From Pimelobacter simplex (GTDB lineage: Bacteria > Actinomycetota > Actinomycetes > Propionibacteriales > Nocardioidaceae): 64,000 bases of DNA. The stretch lies in NCBI GenBank assembly GCA_016803235.1, contig JADCLI010000005.1:110634-174633 (forward strand), given 5' to 3'. Of the stretch, positions 48,168 to 57,475 are shown in pieces. The position numbers and the translations under genes were made by a program. A model generated the notes under the pieces. That model saw only the letters and a list, made by a program, of their open reading frames with translations, had not been told where the DNA came from and searched no databases. Every line of letters begins with the position of its first letter. The stretch's first letter is position 1.

Positions 48168-48233
48168 GCCCGCGCTGCTCAGGCGTGACATAGGGTCGGA
48201 CCGTCCTGTCGCCTCGTCCCTAGGCCGGTCCTG

Positions 48234-49811
48234 ATGCCTCGTCGCAGCCACTTCCCCTTCATCGGGCTGCTGTCCGCGTTCCTCGCTGCCCTGCTCACGG
48301 TGTCGGTCCTCGGCACCGCCGCCCAGGCGGACGACGCCGATCCCGTCGTCCCGGTCGTCCCGGTCGTCCCGGCCGACCCTGCGGTCCCGGTCGGCGTCGA
48401 CGACTCCGTCGACCAGACCACGGCCGAGCAGGCGCTGGAGACGGTGCAGGAGATCGTCGAGACGGCGCCGGGCTCCGTGGCGACCGACCCGACGACCGGC
48501 GCGGACCTCACCATGGCGCTGCGCGACCTCGCGCTCACCCGCGACGACCTGCCGAAGAGCCTGCAGGACGACGCGGCCCGGCTGCTGGCACGCCCCGGGA
48601 CCACCGGGTACCGGCCGCCCCCGGGCTCGGGCGGCATCGAGTGCACCAACGGCTCCGGTCTGCCGTGCTACACCGCTCCCGAGGCCGCGCCCGTGTGCGG
48701 CAGCGGCATCTGCGTCCACTACGTGCAGGGTCCCTACGCGCCCGCCTCGGGCTCCGACGCCCCGCCGGTCAACTACCCCACCGCCGTGCTCAACGTGATG
48801 AAGAACGTCGCGAGCCGGTACGTCGCCGCGGGCTACCGCGCGCCGGTCAGCGACGGCAGCGAGTTCGACGTCTACCTCGCCGACCTCGGCAAGCGCGGCC
48901 TCTACGGCTACTGCACGACCGACCAGCGGGTCGCCGGCCACGTCACGGCCGCGGCGTACTGCGTGCTCGACAACGACTACGCCGAGTTCGGCTCGGTGCC
49001 CGGTCCGCTGGGCAACCTGCAGGTGACCGCGGCCCACGAGTACTTCCACGCCGTGCAGTTCGCCTACGACGTCAACGAGGACGGCTGGCTGCTGGAGGCC
49101 ACGGCCACCTGGGCCGAGGACGAGGTCTACCCGGAGATCAACGACAACCGCCAGTACCTCAAGGGCGGCCCGCTCGGACAGCCGGCGCAGTCGATGGACC
49201 ACCGTCGGGGCATCGCTCCGTACGGCGCGTGGATCTTCTTCCGCTACCTCAGCGAGCGCTTCCCCGCCGTCAACGGCCCGGGCGGGATGCCGACGATCGT
49301 CAACGACGTCTGGAACCTGGCGGCCGGCCCGGCGAACTCGCGACAGGCCATCAACGCCGCCCTGGCGGCACGCGGCACCGACCTGCGCACCCAGTTCGGC
49401 TGGTTCGCGGCGGCCAACCGCCGCCCGGCGCAGAACTACACGGAGGGCGCGTACTACCCGCGGGCCAAGCTGTGGCGTGGCGTGAAGCTGTCGAGCTCGC
49501 GCCGGTCGGTCTCCGACTCGGTCGAGGTCAGGCACCTGGCGTCGCGGACCATCCGGTTCAAGTCGAAGGTCCGCGGCAAGGCGCACCTGCGGGTCCACGT
49601 GAACGGGCCCAAGCGCAAGAAGGGCGGCTACGTCCTGGTCACGATCAAGCGCAAGGGCCACGCCCCGCTCACCCGGGCGGTCAAGATCAACCGCAAGGGC
49701 GACAAGACCAAGCGCTACCCGTTCGGCAAGAAGGTGCAGTGGGTGGAGATCACCTTCGCCAACGCAGGCAAGAAGGACGCCACCGCGAAGGTCAGCGCTA
49801 CCGTCCGCTGA
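48234..49811 (+). CDS. Secreted putative metalloprotease with HEYFH motif
   Basis: 525 residues. Signal peptide (FIGLLSAFLAALLTVSVLGTAAQA) followed by a Pro-Val repeat (VPVVPVVPADP). The middle has HEYFHAVQFAYD (His268, Glu269, His272) and a downstream EATATWAEDEVYP, an HEXXH...E arrangement that occurs in a large group of uncharacterised secreted metalloproteases. The C-terminal 110 or so residues are very basic (KRKKGGYVLVTIKRKGH), a beta-sandwich-like cell-wall or surface-binding region. It ends in a 14-bp convergent overlap with the helicase gene. Confidence 0.78.
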   Translation: MPRRSHFPFIGLLSAFLAALLTVSVLGTAAQADDADPVVPVVPVVPADPAVPVGVDDSVDQTTAEQALETVQEIVETAPGSVATDPTTGADLTMALRDLALTRDDLPKSLQDDAARLLARPGTTGYRPPPGSGGIECTNGSGLPCYTAPEAAPVCGSGICVHYVQGPYAPASGSDAPPVNYPTAVLNVMKNVASRYVAAGYRAPVSDGSEFDVYLADLGKRGLYGYCTTDQRVAGHVTAAAYCVLDNDYAEFGSVPGPLGNLQVTAAHEYFHAVQFAYDVNEDGWLLEATATWAEDEVYPEINDNRQYLKGGPLGQPAQSMDHRRGIAPYGAWIFFRYLSERFPAVNGPGGMPTIVNDVWNLAAGPANSRQAINAALAARGTDLRTQFGWFAAANRRPAQNYTEGAYYPRAKLWRGVKLSSSRRSVSDSVEVRHLASRTIRFKSKVRGKAHLRVHVNGPKRKKGGYVLVTIKRKGHAPLTRAVKINRKGDKTKRYPFGKKVQWVEITFANAGKKDATAKVSATVR

Positions 49812-51792
49812 GCCGACCCAGGGCCTGGCGCACGACCTTCGGGTCGTGCGTCGGCCACATGGGCGGCAGGCTGGCCTTGAGGAACGAGCCGTAGCGGGCG
49901 GTCGCCAGCCGCGGATCGAGCACGGCCACGACGCCGCGGTCGCTGGTCGTGCGGATCAGCCGCCCGGCGCCCTGCGCGAGCAGGAGCGCGGCATGGGTCG
50001 CGGCGACCTGCATGAAGCCGTTGCCGCCGGCCTGGTCGGCGGCCTTCTGCCGCGCGCTCATCAGCGGGTCGTCGGGGCGCGGGAACGGGATCCGGTCGAT
50101 GATCACCAGCTGGCAGGTGTCACCGGGGACGTCGAGCCCCTGCCACAGGCCGAGCGTGCCGAACAGGCAGGTGTGCGGGTCCTCGACGAACTGGCGGGCC
50201 AGCTCGGGCAGCTGCGCCTCCCCCTGGGCGAGGGTGGTGAGGTGCGGCAGCGCCTTGCGGACGTGCTCGGCCGCGGCCTCCGCGGCGCGACGGCTGGAGA
50301 ACAGCCCGAGGGTGCGCCCGTCGGCCCGGTCGACCAGCTCGGTGATCTCGTCGAGCTGCGCCGGCCCGAGCCCGTCGCGCCCCGGCGGCGGCAGGTGGCG
50401 GGCGACGTACAGGATGCCCTGCTTGGCGTAGTCGAAGGGGCTGCCGACGTCGAGGCCGCGCCACGGCTGGGCGTCGTCGGGCCACTCCTGGCGCGGCGCC
50501 CCGGGCGCGACCCGCTCGGACGGCTTGAGCCCGACCGAGCCGGCCACGGTCGCGAAGTCACCGCCGAGCATCAACGTGGCCGAGGTCAGCACGACGGTGT
50601 TGTCGGAGAGCAGCTTGTCGCGCATCTGCGCCCAGACCTGGAGCGGTGCGATGCAGAGCATCGGCGGGATCCGGTCGGTGCCCTCGGTGCGCCACAGCAC
50701 GTCGGCCTCGGAGTTGGCGGCCATCCGCTCGGCGGTGGTGAGGACCTCCTGGACCATGCCCTTGGCCTGGGTCATCGCCGCGTCGGGGTCGCTGCCGGAC
50801 TCCGCCTTGGGGAACGCGCCGACGCAGGCGCGGGCAGCGTCACGGACCAGCACCAGCGCGTCGGCGAGCGCCTCGGGGACCTGCTCGAAGCGGCCCGCCG
50901 GAGCGTCGCTCACCGCGGCGCGCAGCGCGTCGGCGGCGTCGGCGAGGTCCTCGGCCTCGTCGCCCTCCACGTGACGGATGCTGCGCCGGGCCGCCCGCTC
51001 CACCTCGGCCGCCCACAGCTCGTCGGTGGCGGCCTGGGTGACCCGGGCGGCGAGCTCGTGGGCCTCGTCGATCACGACGGCGTCGTACTCGGGGATCATC
51101 GGGATCCCCTCGATCGCGTCGATCGCGAGCAGCGAGTGGTTGGTGACGATGAGGTGGGACTTCTGCGCCTTCTCCTTGGCGCGCTCGGCGAAGCACTCCT
51201 CGCCGAACGGGCACTTCGCCGCGCCGACGCACTCGCGGGCGGTGACGCTGACCTGGCGCCACTCCTTGTCGGTGTGCCGCGGGGCGTCGTCGCGCTCCCC
51301 CGTGCCGCGGCCCTCGGCGGCCTTCTCGGCCCACGAGCGCAGCTCGAGGACCTTGCGGCCCATCGCGCCCATCGCGTCCTCGGCCTGGATCAGCTCGCCC
51401 TGGTCGTCGGGAGCGCCCTCGCGGACCCGGTGCAGGCAGGCGTAGTTGGAGCGGCCCTTGAGCACGGCGTACGACGCGTCGACGCCCGGGACGGTGCCGA
51501 CGGCCTTCACCAGGCGCGGCAGGTCGCGCTCGACGAGCTGGTGCTGCAGCGCGAGGGTGGCGGTGGCGATGACGACGCGCTGGTCGTGGAGCAGGGCAGG
51601 GACGAGATAGCCGAGGGACTTGCCGGTGCCGGTGCCGGCCTGGACGAGGAGGTGCTCCTTGTCGGCGAACGCGTCGGCGACGGCCTCGGCCATGGCGACC
51701 TGGCCGTCACGCTGCTGGCCGCCGAGCGCGGCCACCGCCGTCGCGAGGAGGTCGCGGACCGGCGAGGTCCGGTCGGCAGCGGTGGTGGTCAC
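49798..51792 (-). CDS. dinG: DinG/XPD-family ATP-dependent DNA helicase
   Basis: 664 residues. Motif I AGTGTGKSLGYL, then an Fe-S cluster domain suggested by Cys residues (YACLHR, RECVGAAKCPFGEECFAE), DEAH in VVIDEAHELAARV, and C-terminal motifs SRRAAEAAAEHV and GAGRLIRTTSDRGVVAVLD. DinG unwinds DNA with 5'-3' polarity, including R-loops and G-quadruplexes, and is SOS-linked in E. coli. It neighbours lexA, but no SOS box was seen at its own start (51792). The gene symbol is by family. Confidence 0.9.
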   Translation of the reverse strand: MTTTAADRTSPVRDLLATAVAALGGQQRDGQVAMAEAVADAFADKEHLLVQAGTGTGKSLGYLVPALLHDQRVVIATATLALQHQLVERDLPRLVKAVGTVPGVDASYAVLKGRSNYACLHRVREGAPDDQGELIQAEDAMGAMGRKVLELRSWAEKAAEGRGTGERDDAPRHTDKEWRQVSVTARECVGAAKCPFGEECFAERAKEKAQKSHLIVTNHSLLAIDAIEGIPMIPEYDAVVIDEAHELAARVTQAATDELWAAEVERAARRSIRHVEGDEAEDLADAADALRAAVSDAPAGRFEQVPEALADALVLVRDAARACVGAFPKAESGSDPDAAMTQAKGMVQEVLTTAERMAANSEADVLWRTEGTDRIPPMLCIAPLQVWAQMRDKLLSDNTVVLTSATLMLGGDFATVAGSVGLKPSERVAPGAPRQEWPDDAQPWRGLDVGSPFDYAKQGILYVARHLPPPGRDGLGPAQLDEITELVDRADGRTLGLFSSRRAAEAAAEHVRKALPHLTTLAQGEAQLPELARQFVEDPHTCLFGTLGLWQGLDVPGDTCQLVIIDRIPFPRPDDPLMSARQKAADQAGGNGFMQVAATHAALLLAQGAGRLIRTTSDRGVVAVLDPRLATARYGSFLKASLPPMWPTHDPKVVRQALGRLSGR

Positions 51793-51850
51793 CGGGAAAC
51801 CCTAGAGGGTGGCGCCGACGCTCCCGCGCGCCCCTCCACAGGGCTTCGGC

Positions 51851-52567
51851 CTATCGCGCGGCGAGCAGCGCCCGGACCCGCTCGGCGACCCGGTCGCCGA
51901 ACACCCGGTGCCCCTCGGCGTCGGGGTGCAGCAGGTCGGGCAGGAAGCTCAGCTCCGCGTCCAGCATCGAGAGGTACGGCGTCCCGTGGCTCGCCGCCAG
52001 CCCGGCCAGCCGGGCGTCGACGGCCGCGACGTCGTCGTACGGCAGCAGCGGGACGGCCGGCGGCCCCACCACGAGCACCGGGTGATCGCCGAGCGCGCGC
52101 ATCAACCGGTCGTACCCGGCAGCCAGGTCGGCCGGCGGCTGGTCGGCGTCGTTGAGCCCGCCCTCGACCACGACCAGGTCGACCCCGGCGAGCCGGTCGA
52201 GCGTGGCCGCCCGCGTCGCACGGGTCGCGTACGAGACGTCGCCGCAGGGGCTGGCGCCGATCGTGAACCCGCTCCCGGAGAAGCCGTCCACCTCGACCCG
52301 GCCCGGCAGCCGGACCGGCCACGACTGCTCGGGCCGGACCCCGGCGCCGACGGAGTAGGAGTCGCCGATCACCAGGACCCGTGCCCCCGTACCGCTCACC
52401 AGCGCTCCCCTCTCCTGGGCCTGCTCCCCCTTCGTCGCGCACGGGTCCGGACGCGCGCCGGCGCGCGCCAGCAGCGTCGTGCTCGCCACGGTGGCGAGCA
52501 CGAGCGCGAGCAGCGCGAGCAGGAGTCGGTGCCGAGTCACGCCCGGATCATCCGTCGTACCGGACAT
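51851..52567 (-). CDS. Secreted SGNH/GDSL hydrolase
   Basis: 238 residues. An N-terminal signal-anchor (RLLLALLALVLATVASTTLLA) starts after a short polar leader; GTG 52540 is an alternative start. The catalytic pattern is VLVIGDSYSVGAG (Ser), a Gly turn (SGSGFTIGASP), EGGLNDA (Asn), and DLLHPDAEGHRVFGD (Asp and His). Substrates in this family are esters on glycans or lipids. The gap upstream (52568-52704) carries no gene. Confidence 0.85.
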   Translation of the reverse strand: MSGTTDDPGVTRHRLLLALLALVLATVASTTLLARAGARPDPCATKGEQAQERGALVSGTGARVLVIGDSYSVGAGVRPEQSWPVRLPGRVEVDGFSGSGFTIGASPCGDVSYATRATRAATLDRLAGVDLVVVEGGLNDADQPPADLAAGYDRLMRALGDHPVLVVGPPAVPLLPYDDVAAVDARLAGLAASHGTPYLSMLDAELSFLPDLLHPDAEGHRVFGDRVAERVRALLAAR

Positions 52568-52704
52568 CCGGGTTGCCGAATTGGGGAAATCGGAACCGAA
52601 TTGTCCGCTACGACGAGGGGACCCGAGCCCAGGACAGGACGACCACCCCGAGCAGCACGAAGCGCTCGTCGCCGTCGGGTGTGGTCGTGGCGGCCCGGTC
52701 CGGG

Positions 52705-54195
52705 TCAGACGGCGTAGGCCGCCAGCTCGCCGGCGAGCGCCTCGGTGGCGCGGCCGGTGACCCGGGTGCCCTCGGCGGTGTGCTCGAGGGTGCCGATCTC
52801 GCCGTCCTTGTGGATCCGGTCGATGAGGTCGCCGCGGGCGTAGGGCACGAGCGCGGTGAACTCGACCCGCGGGCGCGGGAGCTCGGACTCGACGGCCGCG
52901 ATGGCCTCCGCGATGCCCTCGCCGGTGCGGGCGGAGACCGCGACGGAGTGGGGCTCGCGGCGCAGCACCCGGTCGACCACGACCGGGTCGGCGGCGTCGA
53001 CCTTGTTGACCACGACCAGCTCGGGGACGTCGGTCGCGCCGATCTCGGCGAGCACCTCGCGCACCGCGGCCAGCTGGCCCTCGGGGTCGGGGTGCGAGCC
53101 GTCGACGACGTGGACGATCAGGTCGGCGTCGGCGACCTCCTCCAGGGTCGAGCGGAAGGCCTCGACCAGCTGGTGCGGGAGGTGCCGGACGAAGCCGACG
53201 GTGTCGCTCATCGTGTAGACGCGACCGTCCGCGGTCGACGTACGACGGGTGGTCGGGTCGAGCGTCGCGAACAGCGCGTCCTCGACGAGCACGCCGGCGC
53301 CGGTGAGGCGGTTGAGCAGCGAGGACTTGCCCGCGTTGGTGTAGCCGGCGATCGCGACGGACGGGATCTCGTTGCGACGACGCTCCTGGCGCTTGGTGTC
53401 GCGGGTGCCCTTCATCGCCTTGAGCTCCTTGCGGAGCTTGGCGATCTTGTCGTTGATCCGGCGGCGGTCGGTCTCGATCTTGGTCTCACCGGGACCACGA
53501 CCACCGATGCCCTCACCGCCGGCGGCACGGCCACCGGCCTGGCGGGAGAGGTTGCCACCCCACCCACGCAGGCGCTGCTTCATGTAGTTGAGCTGCGCGA
53601 GCTCGACCTGGGCCTGGCCCTCCTTGGACTTCGCGTGCTGGGCGAAGATGTCGAGGATCAGCGCGGTCCGGTCGACGACCTTGACCTTGACCCGGTCCTC
53701 CAGGTTGCGCAGCTGGGAGGGCGCGAGCTCGCCGTCGCAGATCACCGTGTCGGCGCCGGTGGCCTGCACGATCTCGCGCAGGGCGTCGACCTTGCCGCGA
53801 CCGATGTACGTCGCCGGGTCGGGCGACTGCCGGCGCTGGTAGATCGCGTCGAGCACCTCGGAGCCCGCGGTCTCGGCGAGCAGGGCGAGCTCGGCCATCG
53901 CGTTCTCGATCTCGGAGATGGCACCGCCGGTCCAGACACCGACGAGCACCACGCGCTCCAGGCGGAGCTGGCGGTACTCGACCTCGGTGATGTCCTCGAG
54001 CTCGGTGCGCAGGCCGGCGACACGGCGCAGCTCGTGGCGCTCGACCAGGTCGAGGTCGCCGGTGGTCAGGTCCTCGGGATCGGGCTGGTCGGCGTACCCG
54101 GACTCGAAGTCGTCGAATTCGGTGTCGGGGTCGTCCCAGCCCTCGGTGGCTCGCAGCGCGGCGGCGAGGGAGAAGTCTTCAGCACGGTTCGTCAT
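52705..54195 (-). CDS. hflX: GTPase HflX
   Basis: 496 residues from ATG 54195. HflX N-terminal domain (ATYIGRGKVDALREIVQATG, VICDGELAPSQLRNLED) and glycine-rich linker (GGRGPGETKIETDRR), then the GTPase domain with G1 GYTNAGKSSLLN, G3 DTVGF and G4 NKVD. HflX splits stalled ribosomes, mainly in stress. It sits in the lexA-hflX-dapF neighbourhood known from mycobacteria. Confidence 0.95.
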   Translation of the reverse strand: MTNRAEDFSLAAALRATEGWDDPDTEFDDFESGYADQPDPEDLTTGDLDLVERHELRRVAGLRTELEDITEVEYRQLRLERVVLVGVWTGGAISEIENAMAELALLAETAGSEVLDAIYQRRQSPDPATYIGRGKVDALREIVQATGADTVICDGELAPSQLRNLEDRVKVKVVDRTALILDIFAQHAKSKEGQAQVELAQLNYMKQRLRGWGGNLSRQAGGRAAGGEGIGGRGPGETKIETDRRRINDKIAKLRKELKAMKGTRDTKRQERRRNEIPSVAIAGYTNAGKSSLLNRLTGAGVLVEDALFATLDPTTRRTSTADGRVYTMSDTVGFVRHLPHQLVEAFRSTLEEVADADLIVHVVDGSHPDPEGQLAAVREVLAEIGATDVPELVVVNKVDAADPVVVDRVLRREPHSVAVSARTGEGIAEAIAAVESELPRPRVEFTALVPYARGDLIDRIHKDGEIGTLEHTAEGTRVTGRATEALAGELAAYAV

Positions 54196-54253
54196 AGGCG
54201 TATCCAGCGTAACGACGAGAGCGCCGAGATGCTTCCCGATTACCTCGCCGTGG

Positions 54254-55882
54254 TCAGCGGCTGACCGGGTCCGGCTCGAGCGCCCGCTCCCACAGCACGC
54301 TGCCGGCGCCGTCGTAGAGCCGCACGGTGAGGACGCCGGAGGCCGCGATGTCGAGGTGGCCGAAGTACTGGTTGGTGGGCGCCGGTGCGACGTCCAGCCT
54401 GCCGACCTCGGACTCGCCCTGCGAGAAGACGACCTCGGGTCCGAAGGTCCGGTCGAGCTCGTCGTCCTTGCGCCAGAACGGCGAGGAGGCGACCGGGCCG
54501 GAGATGAACTCCCAGAACGGGTCGAAGTCGGTGAACGTGGCGTTCTCGGGCGTGTAGCGATGGGCGGCGGTGTAGTGGACGTCGCCGGTGAGCCACACGA
54601 CATTGCGGACGCCGTGCCGCTTGAGGGCGGACAGGATCCGGGCCAGCTCCGGCTCGCGGCCGAGCGGGCGGCCGCCGTCCTTGTTGGCGTAGCCGTCGAG
54701 GTCGGTGACCCGGTTGGTGGGCGCCGACAGGGGCATGTCGGCGCAGACCGCCTTCCAGGTCGCGGTCGAGGAGCGCAGGCTGCGGACCAGCCACTCCTCC
54801 TGCTCCTGGCCGAGCAGCCCCGCCTGGGGCCGGTCGGCGGCGACGGCCGGATCGGTGTCGGGGTTGGGGCCGCGCCAGCTGCGCATGTCGAGGCAGAACA
54901 GGTCGAGGTGCTGCCCGCGCGGGACCTTGCGGTAGAGCCGCTGCGCGACGAACCCGTCCCCGCCGGCCGCCGCGAGCCGCTTCACGGGAACCGGCTGGTA
55001 CTCCTGCCACGCACGCCGGCCCCGCAGCGCGAGCACGTCGGCGCGGCGCTCGCCGTACCGCTCGTCGTCGATGGTCTCGCCCGGCCACCAGTTGTTGCAG
55101 GTCTCGTGGTCGTCCCACATCGAGACGGTCGGGATGGACGCGTAGAAGTCGCGGACGTTGTCGTCGCGCAGCGGGTAGCGGTGCCGGCCGCGGAGCTGGT
55201 CGAGGGTCTCGGAGACGACCATGACGTCCTCGGTGAGCTCGTTGCGCCAGGTGGTGCCGTCGGGCAGCAGCACCGTCTCGTCCATGGGCTCGTCGGCGTA
55301 GATGGTGTCGCCGACGTGGACGAACAGGTCGGGACGCAGGCCGAGCATGGTGCGGTACGTCGTCAGGCCGCCTCGGGCGCGGTCGATCCCCCACCCCTGG
55401 CCGCAGGTGTCGCCCGACCACACGATCGACTGCGCCGCGGCGTGGACGGGCGCGGTCGCGAAGGTCAGCTGCTGGGCGGCGCTGCGCTCGCCGTCGGGAC
55501 TCTCGAACCAGACCTCGGCGTCGTACGGGCGGCCGGGTGCCAGACCGGTCAGGTGCACCCGTGCCGTGAGGTCGGCGCGCTCGTCGGTCCACGGCCCGCG
55601 GACCAGGCGACGGTGCCGGCCGTTGCTCCGCACCCGCACCATCAGCCGGCCCGGGACCACCGCGCGCGACCAGATCACCGCGGAGCTGGTGGTGACCTCG
55701 CCGCTGCGCACGCCGGAGGTGAGGTCGCGGCGGCGCTCGATGAGGGCGGGCGAGCGGCCGAGGACCCCCAGCGCGGGGATCGAGGCGCCGGAGAGGCCGG
55801 CCACGATCGTCGTACGGCGCCCGACCCGGAGGTCGCCCAGGCGTTCGGTCAGGCGGGTCTGGTCGTCCCAGAGCAGCGTCAC
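54254..55882 (-). CDS. PhoD-like alkaline phosphatase/phosphodiesterase
   Basis: 542 residues from GTG 55882. A Tat-like twin-arginine stretch (RVGRRTTIVAGLSGASIPA) appears near residue 22, with a moderate hydrophobic segment. The N-terminal beta domain (VTTSSAVIWSRA) precedes a PhoD catalytic core: WSGDTCGQG, HVGDTIYADE, MWDDHETCNN, DVHYTAAHR, which carry Fe3+/Ca2+ ligands. It releases phosphate from monoesters or diesters outside the membrane. Inserted between hflX and dapF, which in mycobacteria are neighbours with only miaA nearby. No Pho box was identified. Confidence 0.88.
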   Translation of the reverse strand: MTLLWDDQTRLTERLGDLRVGRRTTIVAGLSGASIPALGVLGRSPALIERRRDLTSGVRSGEVTTSSAVIWSRAVVPGRLMVRVRSNGRHRRLVRGPWTDERADLTARVHLTGLAPGRPYDAEVWFESPDGERSAAQQLTFATAPVHAAAQSIVWSGDTCGQGWGIDRARGGLTTYRTMLGLRPDLFVHVGDTIYADEPMDETVLLPDGTTWRNELTEDVMVVSETLDQLRGRHRYPLRDDNVRDFYASIPTVSMWDDHETCNNWWPGETIDDERYGERRADVLALRGRRAWQEYQPVPVKRLAAAGGDGFVAQRLYRKVPRGQHLDLFCLDMRSWRGPNPDTDPAVAADRPQAGLLGQEQEEWLVRSLRSSTATWKAVCADMPLSAPTNRVTDLDGYANKDGGRPLGREPELARILSALKRHGVRNVVWLTGDVHYTAAHRYTPENATFTDFDPFWEFISGPVASSPFWRKDDELDRTFGPEVVFSQGESEVGRLDVAPAPTNQYFGHLDIAASGVLTVRLYDGAGSVLWERALEPDPVSR

Positions 55883-56018
55883 GTTGCGTCAGGGAACCGG
55901 CTCGGGACGACCGGCCCCTGAGCGGGACGCAGCGCGTCGGTGAACACGGCAGGGACAGCGTGGGACGGAACACGCCTGATGCCCATAGCGAGGGACGGGG
56001 GTCGGTCGTTGCCGTGGT

Positions 56019-56600
56019 GTGCGTGCTCTACGGCCGGGGGGCGAGAGCAGGACCTTCGTGCTGTTCGCCTCCGTCATCATCCTCGTCATCGTCGGCAGCT
56101 TCCTCTTCCTGCGCCCCGGGTCGCCGGAGAGCGCCATCGACCCCGATGCGGGCGACGGCGGTGAGGTGAGCGTCCCGACCGACCTGCCGTCCACGGCGGA
56201 GCCGAGCGCGTCGGCGTCGGCGAGCGCGACCGGCGAGGCGACCGGGCTGTTCGGCGGGCACACCGGCGGGCTCGGCGTACCGCCGGGGCTGCAGGGGGCC
56301 GGCGACTACTCGCAGCTGCCCAAGCACAAGCTGACCGTGACCATGTCCACCCAGGGCGTGCTCGGCACGGTCGCCTGGATCATCCCGACCAGCGTGGAGA
56401 ACCACGAGGGCACCGCGGTCGTGCGCGGCGGAACCTGGTCGCTGAGCACCACGGTCTACGGGAACCCGAACTACGCGGTGGTGTTCGCCCAGCAGGGGCG
56501 GGTCGACCAGCCGGTGCACTGCACCATCACGGTCGACGGTCGAGTCACCGAGCGGCGCTCGACCAAGGGGGCCTACAGCGCGATGTGGTGCGAGGGCTGA
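56019..56600 (+). CDS. Membrane-anchored MmpS-like protein
   Basis: 193 residues from GTG 56019. One transmembrane helix (TFVLFASVIILVIVGSFLFL), a Ser/Ala/Thr-rich linker, then a beta-sandwich domain: KLTVTMSTQGVLGTVAWIIPTSV, NYAVVFAQQGRVDQPVHCTITVDGRVTERR, GAYSAMWCEG. The last part resembles the transport accessory MmpS proteins (paired Cys, CxIxVDG motif). No MmpL partner is in the window, so it is an orphan or serves another exporter. Confidence 0.62.
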   Translation: MRALRPGGESRTFVLFASVIILVIVGSFLFLRPGSPESAIDPDAGDGGEVSVPTDLPSTAEPSASASASATGEATGLFGGHTGGLGVPPGLQGAGDYSQLPKHKLTVTMSTQGVLGTVAWIIPTSVENHEGTAVVRGGTWSLSTTVYGNPNYAVVFAQQGRVDQPVHCTITVDGRVTERRSTKGAYSAMWCEG

Positions 56601-56628
56601 GCACAGCCCCCGCACCCACCGCTGCGGA

Positions 56629-57405
56629 CTACTTCGGGGGCATCCGGATGCCGCCGTCGACGCGGACGACCTCGCCGTTCATGTACGAGTTGGTCAGGCA
56701 CTCGATGACCATGCTCGCCAGCTCGGCGCCGGTGCCGAGGCGCTTCGGGAACAGCACGTTCTGGCCGAGGTTGGCCTTGAACGCCTCGGAGGCCTCGCCC
56801 TCGCCGTAGATCGGGGTGTCGATCAGGCCGGGGGCGACGGTGTTGAGGCGGATGCCGGAGGCGGCGAGGTCGCGGGCGACCGGGAGGGTCATGCCGACGA
56901 CGCCGCCCTTGGAGGCGGAGTACGACGCCTGGCCGATCTGGCCGTCGAACGCCGCCACGCTGGCGAGGTTGACGATCGCGCCACGGCAGCCGTCCGCGTC
57001 GGGCTCGTTGAGGCTCATCACGGTGGCGGCCTGGCGGACCATGTCGAAGGTGCCGATCAGGTTGATCGCGATCACCTTCGTGAACGCCTCGAGCGAGTGC
57101 GCGGACTCGAGCTGGCCGTCGCGGCCGATGGTGCGCTGCGCCCAGCCGATGCCGGCCGAGTTGACCACCGCGCGGAGCGGGGCGATCTCGGCGGCGGCCT
57201 TGACGGCACCCGCGATCTGCTCGGTGTTGGTGACGTCGACCTGGGCGAAGACGCCCTTGATCTCGGCGGCAAGGGCCTCGCCCTTGTCGGCCTGCAGGTC
57301 GGCGACGACGACGGTGGCGCCCTGGGCGGCGAGCGCGCGGGCGGTGGCCGCGCCGATGCCCGAAGCGGCGCCGGTGACGATGGCGGAGGATCCGGTGAGT
57401 TCCAT
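56629..57405 (-). CDS. Short-chain dehydrogenase/reductase, 3-hydroxyacyl-CoA dehydrogenase type 2-like
   Basis: 258 residues from ATG 57405. NAD-binding TGAASGIG, catalytic Tyr-Lys in YSASKGG, and substrate loop APGLIDTPIYGEG. The inserted stretch WAQRTIGRDGQLESAHSL is typical of the 17beta-HSD10/3-hydroxyacyl-CoA dehydrogenase group, which oxidises 3-hydroxyacyl-CoA or hydroxysteroids. A link to the Mce locus is tempting but distance and orientation give no support. The start ATG at 57405 fits the family; an ATG at 57417 is possible. Confidence 0.88.
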   Translation of the reverse strand: MELTGSSAIVTGAASGIGAATARALAAQGATVVVADLQADKGEALAAEIKGVFAQVDVTNTEQIAGAVKAAAEIAPLRAVVNSAGIGWAQRTIGRDGQLESAHSLEAFTKVIAINLIGTFDMVRQAATVMSLNEPDADGCRGAIVNLASVAAFDGQIGQASYSASKGGVVGMTLPVARDLAASGIRLNTVAPGLIDTPIYGEGEASEAFKANLGQNVLFPKRLGTGAELASMVIECLTNSYMNGEVVRVDGGIRMPPK

Positions 57406-57475
57406 GGTCGGGAGCATAGGACCCCGCCGAGACCGTGACACCGTCGGTGTCACTGTCGGTGTCACCGTCAGGGAC

